NCBI RefSeq assembly: GCF_014898055.3
Contig: NW_023601433.1
Coordinates: 88,669,106 to 88,733,105, forward strand
Origin: Talpa occidentalis
Taxonomy: Eukaryota > Chordata > Mammalia > Eulipotyphla > Talpidae
Length of the DNA stretch: 64,000 nt
Direction of reading: 5' to 3'
The first letter of the stretch is position 1. Each line of letters starts with the position of its first letter. This document shows positions 1-10,450 of the stretch, one piece after another. The translations under genes and the position numbers were made by a program. Under the pieces are notes generated by a model. That model ran no database searches. It was not told the origin of the DNA and was given only the letters and a program-made list of their open reading frames with translations.

Positions 1-344
1 CAGGGCCCCGTCTGCTCCCCAAAGCTCTGGTCTCTCCTGCCCCCGTGGGGCCTGCTTGTCTTGGAGTTTTGCCTCCATTTCCCTCCGTCAGCCTTGAGTG
101 ATTATACTGGGACTTCCATTCTAGGGCAGGTTCAGTGTGATGGAGAGATGGACGAGAGAGATGTCAGCAGATACACACTCTGGAAAGCCCCAGACTGTAA
201 TTTATGCTCCTCACATTCAGTCTGAGGCGAGTGACTGGGTGATCCAGGAGGACTTCTTGGAGAAGGTGACCATGACCTCAGCTGAGATCTAAGTGATCTG
301 CAAGAGCCAGCTGGAGAAGGCAGAAGGAATGCTAGTCCTTGAAA
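1..344. other. Unique sequence, no feature recognised
   Basis: Mixed-composition mammalian DNA. I see no repeat, promoter or splice-bounded open frame that I can support here. Confidence 0.5.
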
Positions 345-405
345 GGTCATTTGCACAGTGCCTGGCACATGGCAGGTGCTCAGGAGATGCCACTCATTCA
401 TTCAT
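345..405 (+). repeat. L2/MIR-type 3' end fragment
   Basis: The words CAGTGCCTGGCACATGGCAG and then GGTGCTCAGGAGATG, followed by ATTCATTC repeats, match the shared 3' tail of L2 and MIR elements (normally 'cagtgcctggcacatagtaggtgctcaataaa'). The fragment is short and diverged, so L2 and MIR cannot be separated. Confidence 0.6.
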
Positions 406-530
406 TCCTTCATTCATTCAACAGACATCTATTAGTGTGGAGCACGGGGGTCACAGCAGGGAACGGAGGAGACACGTCCGTATTCTGAGAGCTGTCGTTC
501 TGGTTGGAGACAATAATAAAACAGCGGACA
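406..530 (-). repeat. L2 LINE 3' end, antisense
   Basis: ATTCATTCAACAGACATCTATTAG followed by the equivalents of 'caggcactggggtcacagcagggaa' and a 'ggagacaataataaa' end reads as the reverse complement of an L2 3' UTR. It abuts the plus-strand fragment at 345-405, so two L2-type tails meet head to head in the ATTC repeat. Confidence 0.6.
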
Positions 531-1615
531 CGCACTGTGGAGACTGAGCGCGAGGCCGTGACGAGTGTGTGGAGGGAGCAAAGCAGGCCCTGTACTGTCA
601 CTTACTCTCCATCCAGACGCCCCACCTGGGGCAGCCTGTGCTCCCAAGGCCCCCTCGCTGCAGGGGGAGGAGAGTACAAAGCCCAGGGTCTGTGAATCTG
701 AATTCCAGCACCTTCTCTGGCCCTAACTGGCTGGTCTGCAGGCAGGTGCCCGGAGCCCCAGCCCTGACACCTGGCTCCTTAACTGATCAATACCCTCGCC
801 TTACGCAGCAGCCCCAAAATAGTTACATAGAAAATCAATAGCCTGCAGTTTGATTTGCTGTATTTTATTACGGAGGGTGATGGAGTGTTTGGAGTTGCCG
901 TGCCTGAGCCTGGCTGCTTTGTGGTGGTAACCTGAATTAACCCGTTGGGGGCCCGACCTCATCAAGGCGTGCCTCGGGGCCGGGGAGCAGCGCCCAGGAA
1001 GGGTGACTCAGTAAAGGACGCGTCCCCTGTGCCTGCTTTGCGCGCGGAATGCCTCCTGCCAGGGCTGTGAATGCATCGGAGCAAATGGACACATAAAAAT
1101 CTTGCTGTCGCTGCAGCCGCTCCTGGGCCGGCTCCGCTTCCACGGAAGGGCCCTTCCCTGGCGTGCTGGCGGCGGCGTCCACAGTTCTCTGCCCTGTCCC
1201 TCTGCGCTGGGTGTGCCGGGCGCGTTTATGTCCCAGGCTCCATGTCTTCCCTTCTGTGGTGGCGCCATCTGCTATTGCGCGCTCTCCTGGGCCAGGTGTG
1301 GGGGGACGGGGCACCTGGGCAGAGGGGTGAGGATGCTGTGGACAGTGAGGCCAGAGGGGGAGGCCGGGGGAGGGCCCCTGCCTCCTGTGCCTTCCAAAGG
1401 AAAAGGTCGGGAGTGGCTGGGCAAGGCGTGGTCTGGAGGGACAGGGTGGTTTGCGGCGGATCGGGCCTTTCCAGGCCAGTGGAGAGGCGCGGGGGCCACG
1501 CCCGGCGGGCAGCCTTCTCCTGCAGGTGGCTGGCATTGAAGAGCAAGAGAGGTCGAGATCGCAGGCCAGGTTTCTGGCTTCTCTCAAGAAGTCGGGAGAT
1601 GAGGAGCAGCGGTCA
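531..1615. other. GC-rich unique stretch
   Basis: Mostly GC-rich with scattered CpGs between about 1000 and 1550. The open frames here on both strands look compositional: they lack a recognisable domain and read equally well in several frames. A short AT-rich patch lies at about 815-875. No repeat family recognised. Confidence 0.45.
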
Positions 1616-1619
1616 AGCT

Positions 1620-1672
1620 CCTTGATCTCTTAGAGACTCAGTTTCCCCATCTGTAAAGTAGGCCTTGAGCAC
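1620..1672 (+). repeat. MIR SINE fragment
   Basis: CTCAGTTTCCCCATCTGTAA is the highly characteristic 3' half of MIR ('cctcagtttcctcatctgtaaaatggg'). Only this conserved part is recognisable. Confidence 0.6.
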
Positions 1673-1779
1673 ACCTCCCCTTTGCCTGCTTTTCCTTGAA
1701 ACCTCAGCCCCGTTCCCTGCATTCCTGCCTTGGCTCCTCCTACCACATTTTTATTGTGTCCTTGGAGCTGATGACACGG

Positions 1780-2325
1780 CGGGGACAAGACAGGCAGAGG
1801 GCCCTTTCTCATAGGGTTAGCGTTAAGGTGGAGAGAGGCAGGTTCTCAACAAAATAGTAACTAAAACACGTGGTTTTCAAAGTGGCACTGAGTGGGGAGG
1901 GGGCGCAGCTTGGGGTCAAGAGGAGGTGGGAAGAATGATTTGAGATTTTAAAGAGCAGGGTCAGAAGGTGACTTTTGAGCACAGACCTAATAGGTGAGGG
2001 GAAGAGCCATGTGGCTGGCAGGGGAGGAGCATGCCAAGCAGAGGCAGCAGCCAGTGCAAAGGTCCTGAGGCAGAACCTTGCGTGGCAGGTTCAGGGGCAG
2101 GAAGGAGGCTGGGGCTCTGGGCCGCAAGACCCGTGGATTGGGTGATGGGAGCCGGGTATGGACCGTGGCTTTGACTCTGAGTGAGGTGGCAGGTGTGGCC
2201 GGTGCTCTGCTCCCGGGCAGAAGCGACGAGAGGGGCCCAGGTGACGGGTGAGGACTGGCAGAGCGCAGGTGAGGCGCTGGGAGGTTTGAACACGGTTGAA
2301 AGCGGTACCACAGGATTTGCAGATT
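1780..2325. repeat. Ancient interspersed repeat, family not named
   Basis: The stretch contains phrases common to an old mammalian repeat: 'aaggtgacttttgagcacagacc', 'gtgcaaaggtcctgaggcag' and 'ttgactctgagtgaggtgg'. The same GCAAAGGYCCTGAG word recurs at about 11735, where it again follows an antisense L2-like piece. I cannot name the family with confidence. Confidence 0.45.
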
Positions 2326-2400
2326 GACAGATTCGTTCAATAAATATTTGTTGGGTGCCAACTAGATGCCTATCACTGTGCTTGGCACGGGGGCCAAATC
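2326..2400 (-). repeat. L2 LINE 3' end, antisense
   Basis: TTCAATAAATATTTGTTGGG followed by 'tgccaactagatgcctatcactgtgcttggcac' is the reverse-complement L2 tail ('caataaatatttattgagcacctactatgtgccaggcact'). Confidence 0.65.
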
Positions 2401-2947
2401 AATATTTGTCAGCAATGAAATTAACAAACAGAACTGACATCTGTGAGTCTGGCTTTTGTCTTTTGTGCGTTCTTCCCAGCAGCCCTGGGAGGAGGTTGGG
2501 GTGCTGAGCTGGCCTTTCTGCATCCGTGAGGAGTGAGACAGCACGTGTGGCTTAAGGCCGGGGACCCCATCTGAGAAATGCCGTGTATTGCAAACACCAT
2601 GGGGTGTGGTCACGTAGACCTCAGCGGGTATAGCCCATGACACACCCAGACCGGCCGCTGGGTGTGGACCTCCATCAATGCGCCGTCCGGATTATCAATG
2701 ACATCGTGAGTGATCGTAAAGCTAGGGTTCAGTGAGGTGCTGGTGCAAATCAGCTCAGTGTCGGGCACATCCTCAGCTCTCACTACATGGTGACCACCAC
2801 TTGTGTGTTGTTAGGATAGCCGAGGACTCTGGTGAGCCGGCTTGCCCTTTGCACCGGAGACACAGTGGGTGGTGCTGGATCCAGCTATTTGAGCTGCGGT
2901 CTAGCAGATGCTGGTGTTTACGTCTCTTGCTGGAGACACTAATAGTG
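2401..2947. other. Unique sequence, no feature recognised
   Basis: No repeat family, RNA gene or exon could be supported. The stretch ends in an A-run (2948-2963), so an unrecognised old retroposon ending there is possible. Confidence 0.4.
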
Positions 2948-2963
2948 AAAAAAAAAAAAAAAA
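2948..2963. repeat. Poly-A tract (about 16 A)
   Basis: Uninterrupted run of A directly visible. It could be the tail of an old retroposon on the plus strand, but no element body or target-site duplication was recognised upstream. Confidence 0.9.
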
Positions 2964-3184
2964 TCCTGCCCGCGTCATGATGTGATGATTCTGGCACAGC
3001 TTATTGTTAGTTTGCCAGTACAGGTGTACTGGCTTTATTTAGTAGTGTGTAGGTGAAGAGTTGTGTGTCAATCAAATTCTATTTTCTCCATCAACTTCAC
3101 AACATTTTGGAGTTGGATAAATTCCATCTGACCCTGGATCGGCCTTGGCTTCTGACATGTTGCTTGTTGTTTTCCGTATCCATT

Positions 3185-3405
3185 AAACTGGGCAAATAGC
3201 AAACTATGGTCTGTGGACTCACCCTGGCCCTCCACTTGTTTTGTAAATAAAGTTTTATTGAAACACAGCAGACCTGTTTGTTTACAGATGGTCTGTGGCT
3301 GCTTTCTCACAACAGGGACTGTTGAGTCGTTGTGACAGAGATCATTTGTCCTGCCAAGCTGAAATTAATAATTACCTACTAGCCGGCCCTTTTCAAGACA
3401 AAGTT
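3185..3405 (+). mobile_element. hAT-Charlie-like non-autonomous DNA transposon
   Basis: The sequence follows the familiar mammalian element from 'gcaaactatggtctgtgg' through 'ttttgtaaataaagttttattg', 'gtctgtggctgctttctcacaac' and 'gttgagtcgttgtgacagaga' to 'ggcccttttcaagacaaagtttgcc'. The ends are approximate inverted copies of the GGCAAACT-type terminus. Two further remnants in the same orientation lie at about 49.4 and 61.0 kb. Its plus-strand AATAAAG word is part of the transposon and does not mark a gene 3' end. Confidence 0.7.
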
Positions 3406-3954
3406 TGCCTTAAATGGTCAAGCAGGGAGCACCATGTAAATATATGTTTATGGCACTTTGTGGTCAAGAACAAGGATCCCTTTTGAATGTCAAAAAAATT
3501 TTCTAGCTCATCTGAAAGGAGAAGAATTGTGGGTTTGATATCTGTTGGTTGAAAAAGAAAAAAACATATTGATCCAGAGTTGCTATCAGTTCAGTAATGC
3601 TTTTGAATGAGTGGGTTTGGTAATTACAGTAGCATTTATGTAACATTTTAAAAATAGTAGCACGTGTGTGTGAGATATTTTTTACCCTGCAGGCAAAGCT
3701 CAGTGCCTCGCAGCTCAGCAGACCCCTTGTGGAGATGCAGGAGGGAACTGGCGCTGACGGAGCCCACTGCTGAGTTATTTCATCCTTAGAATCACTCCCG
3801 TTAGTGGATCTCTTCTGTGACCTCGTGGGTTTTTCCCTGATGACCAGAGCTGCCTTCATGTTTATGTGCGACACCAGGGGCTTTGATATTTTAAGTTTCT
3901 GATGTTAAGATTTGGGGTACACTCTGGGAGAGGAGGGGCACAATCCATTAACCT
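3406..3954. other. AT-richer unique stretch
   Basis: Locally AT-rich with A/T runs (for example at 3494-3500 and 3550-3565). No repeat or gene recognised. Confidence 0.4.
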
Positions 3955-4385
3955 GGATTCTTATAGTTGCAAGGAACAAAACTAAGACTGTCCTGGTTCC
4001 TGAAGCTGGAAAGTTCTAAGAGGAAAGAGCTTCAGGGATGGCTGGATCCAGGGTCTTTGTCTCTTGGTTCTTTCCCCAGTCAGAAAGGTTTTCTGCACCT
4101 GCCGAGAAAGCCGGGCCCTCGTCCAACCCTAGAAACCACAGACTCTTCCCTAATTGTCCCAGAAAGATTCCCAGGCCTGAGCTTTACTGGGCTAACTGGG
4201 GTTGTATGCAGACTCCTGTGGCAGCGGCCGTGGCTATGCGATGGGGTGCTGGTCTTGACCGGCTTCCCTTTGGTCGGAAGCACGTCTCTCGAGCCAGAAT
4301 TGGAAGCACACTCGCAGAGAGAGACGGGCTGATTTTCTGAGGAAAATCTGGTGCTTCCATCAGAAAGAAAAATAAGTAGGACAGC
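3955..4385 (+). repeat. Probable old interspersed repeat, unnamed
   Basis: Begins 'ttatagttgcaaggaacaaaactaagac' and contains 'gatggctggatccagggtctttgtctcttggttct', which matches an old mammalian repeat that starts 'ttgcaagtaacagaaaccaac'. I cannot give the family name. Later parts are strongly diverged. Confidence 0.4.
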
Positions 4386-4589
4386 AGGCTATAGGTGAGA
4401 GGGGAAGATCCCTGCGCCCCACGCCAGGAGGCCCCTTACCTACGGGCGGTGGCCCACTGCCCGTCCCGCCGCGCAGGTGCTCACCACCGCCGAACCGCCC
4501 AGTCCAGAGATTTCACACCCATTTGGGCTGCTTTGGCTGCAAACGTGAAATATTTGAAATGTAATCTGCTCGTGTCAATGCAGAGAGAA

Positions 4590-4905
4590 CCCGATCTTTG
4601 ATCCAGCAATCCCACTTCTGGGAAACCTGTATTTTCTGAAAATAAAGCTCTACTACATAAGGTTGGATGGTCAAGGATATTTATAGCTGCATTCTGGAGT
4701 GGCGAAAAGAGAAGGCACCGCCATCCATCAGCGGAGTAGTCCTTGAGTTGCTGGCGTAGCTCCCCGCTTGGACACCATGTGGCTGTTAGAAAGGATGGGT
4801 TGCACCTCTGTCCACTGGAGGGGTGGCCGTGGCTTATGTCAAGTGAGAAAAATGGCTTGCACAGCAGCTCCCATCGTGCATTGCCGTTTTAATGAGCGCC
4901 CAGCC
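4590..4905 (+). mobile_element. L1 LINE 3' fragment (old L1M type)
   Basis: GATCCAGCAATCCCACTTCT is the diagnostic L1 ORF2 C-terminal region word. It is followed by diverged equivalents of 'tatttatagctgcattctggagtggcgaaaag', 'ccatccatcagcgg' and 'tgtcaagtgagaaaaatgg'. It is heavily mutated and has no open frame. Confidence 0.7.
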
Positions 4906-4914
4906 GGGAGTCTC

Positions 4915-5138
4915 TGGCCTAGAACATAGCGAGGATGTGTACAGTGTTTTCCTTCTGCTAGTCCCCGTTCTAAGCGCTTTCCACGTACTTACCTGGGAGG
5001 CGCGCCGGCGTGATGGCGAGGCCCATTTTAAAGGAGGGCACGTTGAGGCCCCGCGAGGTTAAACAAGGTGACGCAGCGAATGCGTGGAGGAGCTGGGGCT
5101 TGGATCAGGCAGTTCGGCTCTTAACCACTTCTCTCTGC
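4915..5138 (-). repeat. MIR SINE, nearly complete, antisense
   Basis: Read in the reverse direction this follows MIR closely: 'gttctaagcgctttccacgtacttacctgggagg', 'cccattttaaaggagggcac', 'gttgaggccccgcgaggttaaacaaggtgacgcagcgaatg' and 'cttggatcaggcagttcggctcttaaccact'. Confidence 0.75.
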
Positions 5139-5139
5139 T

Positions 5140-5371
5140 GCCTCTCACACACGTGTGCACACGATAGGCCACCCTCACACGCATGCATGCACACATACAC
5201 ACACGCACACACTTGAACGGTGCACTCTTACACACTCATACATGAATGCACGCACCATCACAGGCAAGTACATATGCACGTATACACTTGCGTTTGCACA
5301 TCCTCACATATCTCTTCCACACTTGCACACACAAACATGCACACACGTGTAGGCACCCACCCACCCACATA

Positions 5372-5402
<31 letters not shown>
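5140..5402. repeat. Compound CA / CCCA / TA / poly-T microsatellite
   Basis: Imperfect CA-rich tract (about 5146-5350, with CACACG and GCATGC interruptions), then CCCA units (about 5354-5367), an AT run (about 5368-5387) and a T run (5388-5402). Translations of this region (runs of His-Thr) are artefacts of the repeat. Confidence 0.9.
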
Positions 5403-6044
5403 CTTTTACATGGTTTTGTTAGTGTGGACAGACTCCTGACTCAGTGAAAGTGTGACGAGGGTGGTGGGAGAGGAGAGGGCCCACAAGGGAAGGCACCCGG
5501 AGTGTTTCTGCATCTTAGCCGCAAGCATGCTGATTTCATACCAGAGAGCCTCGCTCTTTCCCGTAGGGTCCCTGGCTGGTGAGAAGGCCTCTTTGTGGCC
5601 CTTCCACATTTCCTGCTCCCCTGTGCCTCTCCCCACTCGTGTTCTCTCTGTTCCATGTAGCCCTCATACACCCTCTCTCCCTTCTAGCCTCATTTCAAGG
5701 TTGTGGTCTTTGTCCTCATGGCAGCCACAGCTGCAGCCATCTCATCTTCATTCCAGGCCCTGCGACGGGAGTGTGGACAGCGTGAGGGTAAAGGATGTGC
5801 ATCAGCTGCCTCTTCTGGAAGAGTCCTAGGAACAATCCCTGATGCCAGGAGTAGGACTAAGGACATGACCACATCTCACTGCAAGAGGATCTAGGGATGC
5901 AACCTTCATTTCAGGTTGCTAAAAATCAAGAGTTGTGAGTATAGAAGAAGGAAAGATAGCAGTTGGTGAGGAATACCTTAGCAGGGATAGCCCAGCATCT
6001 GGGGAATAGGTGTAAACCATCAGGATCTTTAATGATCACATTCG
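5403..6044. other. Unique sequence, no feature recognised
   Basis: No repeat or exon could be supported in this stretch. Confidence 0.4.
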
Positions 6045-6069
6045 CGTGTGTGTGTGTGTGTGTGTGTGT
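6045..6069. repeat. (GT)n microsatellite
   Basis: About 12 uninterrupted GT dinucleotides, directly visible. Confidence 0.95.
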
Positions 6070-6967
6070 TTGCACGCATGTGTTATCTTATTCTGCCTGC
6101 TAAGACGAGGGTCTGGGGAAATGTTTTTCTGGTTGCCAAGAGGAAATGGTTAAAAAATTACTCAGATAAGCCTGCAGTTCTTTTTGAACAATTTCATATC
6201 CTTCCAAAAGGTTATCAGTCGTCCCAGTCTGCTGTGTGTTTTTACCTGCAACAGATACAGAGGATAGATCACAGTTTGTTTTCAGTACATATACCTCTCG
6301 TCTCGTCCCCGACATTCCTGAATGTACATATAGAATTATCTTCTTGTTTTGAGTTGCTGCATCATATTTCCAAGGCATGGAAATATCAAGGTGTTTTAGT
6401 GATTTCTGGCTGCCTCATAAGATGGGGGATTCCCCTAATAAAGAAGGGGAGACTCAGGAAGATTTGCAAATGCCCTTGCTACCTGCCAGGTGTAGGGGGC
6501 AGCACCCAATCAAGTCTCAACACACTTGTAAGAAAGCCAGGTGCGTTGAGAGGTGACAGATGAAAGAACTGACACCGGAAGAAGTGGAATTAACAGAGGA
6601 ATGTGGGGTCAGGCGCTGAGAGACGGGAAGGGGAGGGGACTCTTTCTTAGAACACAGTTCTCTGCAAGAGGTGCTGCCCTTGATGGCAGGAAGCTGCAAA
6701 TGCTTCCAAACATCCATTTCAGTGGTTCCAGCTATGGAGGATGCCTGAAGGACTTGGGAAGCCATCCTGTCCGCTCGTCCCCATTTTAGGCTCTTCACTT
6801 TAGAAAAGAGACCCCATCCAATTCTCTTGTTTGTGCCTCTGGAGCAATGAACACAAACACATTTGTTTCTAATGCAAAAGGCTCTCTAGAAGCTTCTCAT
6901 AGAAGCACCATGAATTAATGATAAAATTTTTATTGCCTTTTAATATATATTTTTTCTACTTTCACTC
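6070..6967. other. Unique, moderately AT-rich stretch
   Basis: Includes an AT-rich patch at about 6900-6960 (ATTAATGATAAAATTTTTATT and TTTTAATATATATT). No repeat family or exon recognised. The patch could be regulatory, but nothing in the sequence alone shows it. Confidence 0.35.
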
Positions 6968-6987
6968 CACCCCCACCCCCACCCCCA
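6968..6987. repeat. (CCCCCA)n short tandem repeat
   Basis: About 3-4 copies of a C5A unit. On the minus strand this is G-rich (TGGGGG) and could form a G-quadruplex. Confidence 0.85.
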
Positions 6988-7407
6988 GCCTGGTTTAAGT
7001 GTTTTTGTCTGACATTTATGGGCCCAGTGAAGAGGGTCTGCATATTTCATGGAGGAAAGGGCTGGGGGAGGAGGTGCTGGCCTTTCTGTTCTCACCAGCC
7101 TCATTTACACCAGCTCCGAGTGGCCTCCTCTTCCTACGTGATCAATTTGCCTGTCATCTCAGATCGTTTTATAAGGGCAGCTAAATCTGGCTTCTCTTGC
7201 TCTGTAGCACAGAATGCAGCACAAGGGAGGAAGCTTCCCTCGCTCATCTTACTCCCCTTTTTGCTTTGTGAAAGTTTTAGGAAGTCCTAGAGTGATGGGG
7301 ACGAACCTTGCACCGGTGACTGTCAGCTGTCTCTCCCTCACAGCTTAATTATGTGTTGTTTGCTCCTCTCCCAGCTGCTTTCCTCTCATTCACTGTTTCA
7401 AGTACAT
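6988..7407. other. Unique sequence, no feature recognised
   Basis: No repeat, RNA gene or exon could be supported. Confidence 0.4.
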
Positions 7408-7572
7408 ATTGAAGTGAAGGGCATGAATTCAGGAGGCAGAACGCCTGGGTTCAAATCCCAGCCTCGCCACTTGCAGGCTCTGTGATCTTGGCTGTGTTAC
7501 TTGCCCGCGGTGGGCCATGGCATTCTCATCTGTGACCTGCGGAGGGCAGGGGTGTTGTGACGATGGAGGGAA
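7408..7572 (+). repeat. MIR SINE
   Basis: GCCTGGGTTCAAATCCCAGC followed by 'tcgccacttgcaggctctgtgatcttggctgtgttacttgcc' and 'cattctcatctgtgacctgcggagg' matches the tRNA-like B box and core of MIR over most of its length. Confidence 0.85.
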
Positions 7573-7635
7573 ATCAGAATTTGACACCGTGCTTGAGTGC
7601 ACATGGGTCTGCCTGCATGTTAGTACACCTTCCAC

Positions 7636-7705
7636 CGTCTCTGTTCATTAAGTGTTTGGTTGAGCGCCTGCTGTGTACTCTGGTGCTCATTTCTGAGGCT
7701 CTGGC
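7636..7705 (-). repeat. L2 LINE 3' end fragment, antisense
   Basis: 'ctgttcattaagtgtttggttgagcgcctgctgtgtactctggtgc' matches the reverse complement of the L2 tail ('ttattgagcgcctactatgtgccaggc'). Confidence 0.5.
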
Positions 7706-8007
7706 CATCTCTCCTCCCACATCACTTCAGATCCACGTCCCGTGCTGTGGGGGTGGGTGTCTGATGATTTTGCTTTCTTCTGAGACTCACACCCTGACTA
7801 TCTTTTGGGAACCACTGCTCCCAGCCTTGAGGCCATGTGGTCTGGGTACTGCGAGTGTGCAGCTCCTCGTGGGCGGGCTCACGATTGTGCCTCCCATCTC
7901 CTGGACCTCAGGGATTGGCTCAGGGTTGGGCACCTGAGCTGAGCTGGGCCAACGAGAGGAGGAGGCCCTGCTCTCTCTTGCAGTTGTGAGTCCCGCGGGT
8001 GTGGCCT
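7706..8007. other. Unassigned stretch
   Basis: Contains 'cagggattggctcagggttgggcacctgagctgagctgggccaacgagagg', which resembles the 'gattggttcagggatgggcacgtgaccc' phrase of an old interspersed repeat I cannot name. Otherwise unremarkable. Confidence 0.35.
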
Positions 8008-8330
8008 CACTGTTTTAGTTATCATCACTGTGAGGCGGATTCCCACAAACCAGTGGCTATGAGCAGCACAGGTTCTGTGGCCAGGAGTCTCGGCGGAGGC
8101 CGGCTCCTGCTTCCGCTCCTGTCTGTCAGCTGGGCTTGGAGGACCCGTCTCATCTGAAAGCTTGACTGGGGAAGGAGCTGCTGCTTTGCTCCCATGGTGC
8201 TTGGCAGAATTCTGTTTTGGGGGTTCTTGGACCTAGAGCCTTAGGTCCTTGCTCACCAAAGTGCCCCCCCCGGCCATGTGACGCTCCATATGGCAGGTGC
8301 TTCATCGGCTCTGTTAAGTGACACTCTTGG
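8008..8330 (-). mobile_element. MLT1-type ERVL-MaLR LTR, antisense
   Basis: Starts 'ctgttttagttatc' and contains 'ggttctgtggccaggagtc', 'gtctcatctgaaagcttgactggggaagga' and 'ccatatggcaggtgcttcatcggc'. These are reverse-complement landmarks of an MLT1-type solo LTR. It is diverged and lacks a recognisable internal region. Confidence 0.55.
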
Positions 8331-10174
8331 GACCTAATGGTCGATGTGATCTCCCTCCATTGTTGAGGTCTGAGATCAGCCTGGAGGAATCCTCAGGGGA
8401 GCTGTGAATGCTCAGGCGGGAAGGCAGGCGGTGCTCTGGGGAGCCACCTGCTGTCCTCGGGCTGCCCTAGGAGGAGGTGTGTGGGGCACAGCAGAACCAA
8501 GGGTGGAGAGGGGGAGCCTGCCCCGCTGACCACTCTGGCATACCCAAAGCTGCTGTTTCTCATGTGAGCTTCACCTTGAACTCCCGAGCACATGACCCAG
8601 TAGCCTCTTTCCCTTAAGCTAGTTTGAGCCGGACTTCTGTCACTCGTAACCGGAAGCGTCCCGAGCAGTCCCGTGAAGGCATCCCAGACCGCCTTGGCTG
8701 GTGCTGAGAGCCGCAGCATTCTGTGTGCCGGGCTGCAATCGAGCCTCAGCTTGCCAGGGGCTGTGCTGGGCATTTTTCACGCCCCTCCCTGCTTTGCTAG
8801 CAGTGCCTAGGATGCTGTCATCTGCCATCTGCCAGCAATTACAGGATGAGAGGTTCTTCCTCGTCCCCCACCCTCCCCCCGACAATCAGAAATGTTTCAA
8901 AAATGATCTCCGTCTCCTGCACCTGGCTTATGGCTGGATTTCTGAATGTCAAGGCTGAAGACGTTGGTGACGCCCCCCTGCAGGCCCGCCCCGCACAGAA
9001 ACCACAGCCCAGATGTGACTTCACGGCGCCGGACGGTCATGCTGTCAGGAGTGATGGGTGACAGGGCTGGTCTCCTGGTGGACCCCATGTCCCACCGCCA
9101 CCGCCCTCTGCAGCCCTTTAATCTCCCAACACTTATTTTTAGTGACAGGACTTGAAAGTTTTTCTGGGATTGGTAGTGTTTTTTTTTGCATTTCCAGAAC
9201 TTCTGATTTCCTATTAGATGCCAATATACTGAAAACAACCTGTGTTTTCTCCACTAAGTCCCTACAAAATGCTTTCCATGGACGTGGTCAGTGCGCGGCC
9301 GTCATGAGGCACCCAGGGTCCTGTCCTTGTCCATCAGAGGAGGGCAGTAAAGGGGAGTGGGGCTGGGGTCCTGCTCTACCAGAGGGTGTCACAGAATTTG
9401 AGTGTGCACATTAAAGCTGTCACGGGCTCTGGAGAAGGACGCCTGTAGGTGGGTCTCAGTGAATCGCGTGGAAGACCACTGACCAGAGATCGGCCTGAGC
9501 AGCCTGGAGTTTGACTAGCGGGGAAGGTGGGGGGTTGGGGCGTTGTGATTGGGGGAGGGATTCTGGCTCCTGGATCCCCGGGGGAGCTGGGAGGGGCCGG
9601 GCGAGGAGTGGGGGTGGCGCTGGTAGGCAGTGGTGCCTTGGACCTGGCTTACTTTTCCTATTGTGATAGTGCCCCTGGGGGCCCCTCATAGTCTCTGGCC
9701 TTATTCCCAGACCCTGGGTTTGCAGTGGGCTCCCCCTCGGACCCCTGCCACAGCCTTGCATCTTATCCCCGAGGGGGCGGGGAGTGAGTCAGTGATTCTG
9801 TCCCGCCGCCACGCAAACACCTTTAAGTCTGAACACCACCAGCAAAGGTGTCCTGCTAAGAGGTGGGAAGTCGGCAGCTCCCACTTGGCAGCCATCCAGC
9901 CCCGCTGCTGGCAGTGGGCACACAGGCCTGTGCATGGTGCGGTCAGGACTGGAATTCGGCTGTCTTTGCTGCCTCTTGGGGTGCCCGCTGTCACCCACAC
10001 AGCCAAGCAGGAAGTGGGCAGAGCTGTGCTGGCTGGATCTGGGGGTTGGGGGGGCCGGCCTGCTCAGGTTGGGCGGGGAAGAATTCGGATTAAAAAGAAG
10101 ATAATGGATGGAGACAAGATCCACCCATAAAGGGAGCATTTGAAGGATGCAAGTCAGTGGCATTTGGTTCGCGC
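8331..10174. other. Unique stretch, no gene recognised
   Basis: About 1.8 kb without a repeat family I can name. Short homopolymers occur (C-run near 8874-8881, T-run near 9178-9187). Open frames overlap each other on both strands and have no recognisable domain. Confidence 0.4.
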
Positions 10175-10450
10175 AGCGTCTGTGCAACCTCTACCTACCT
10201 CCTCGTCATGTAATTGCCCCGGGGGACCCTGTACCTGTGAAGCACCCCTCCCCATCCCCTCTCCCCAGCCCTGGTTGCTGCTGGTGCACTTCTGTCTTGA
10301 GGAATCTGAATCTCCCGCATGTTTTCTGTGTTGCATGCCCTGTGGCTCCGTGACAGGGGGTCTCAGCAGCGTGCTTCTGAGGCTCCCCCATGGGAGCGGT
10401 GTCAGTGCTCCATCCTTTTTCATGGCTGAGTCGTATTCCACTGCAGGCAG
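10175..10450 (-). mobile_element. L1 LINE 3' region fragment, antisense
   Basis: 'cccggggg-accctgtacctgtgaagc', 'cccctccccatcccctctccccagccc' and CATCCTTTTTCATGGCTGAG followed by 'tcgtattccactgc' are antisense L1M landmarks in the correct order. Confidence 0.6.

Noticed and set aside
1071..1625. 184- and 216-codon opposing frames near 1-1.6 kb
   Set aside because: No domain or exon structure, both strands equally open; compositional.
5155..5352. Open frames with His-Thr and Cys-Val repeats
   Set aside because: Translation of the CA/TG microsatellite; the same applies at 6048, 12601 and 15577.
8874..8881. Short homopolymer and G/C runs as features
   Set aside because: Several 8-10 base runs occur; they are too common in GC-rich DNA to carry information, so only the strongest were listed.
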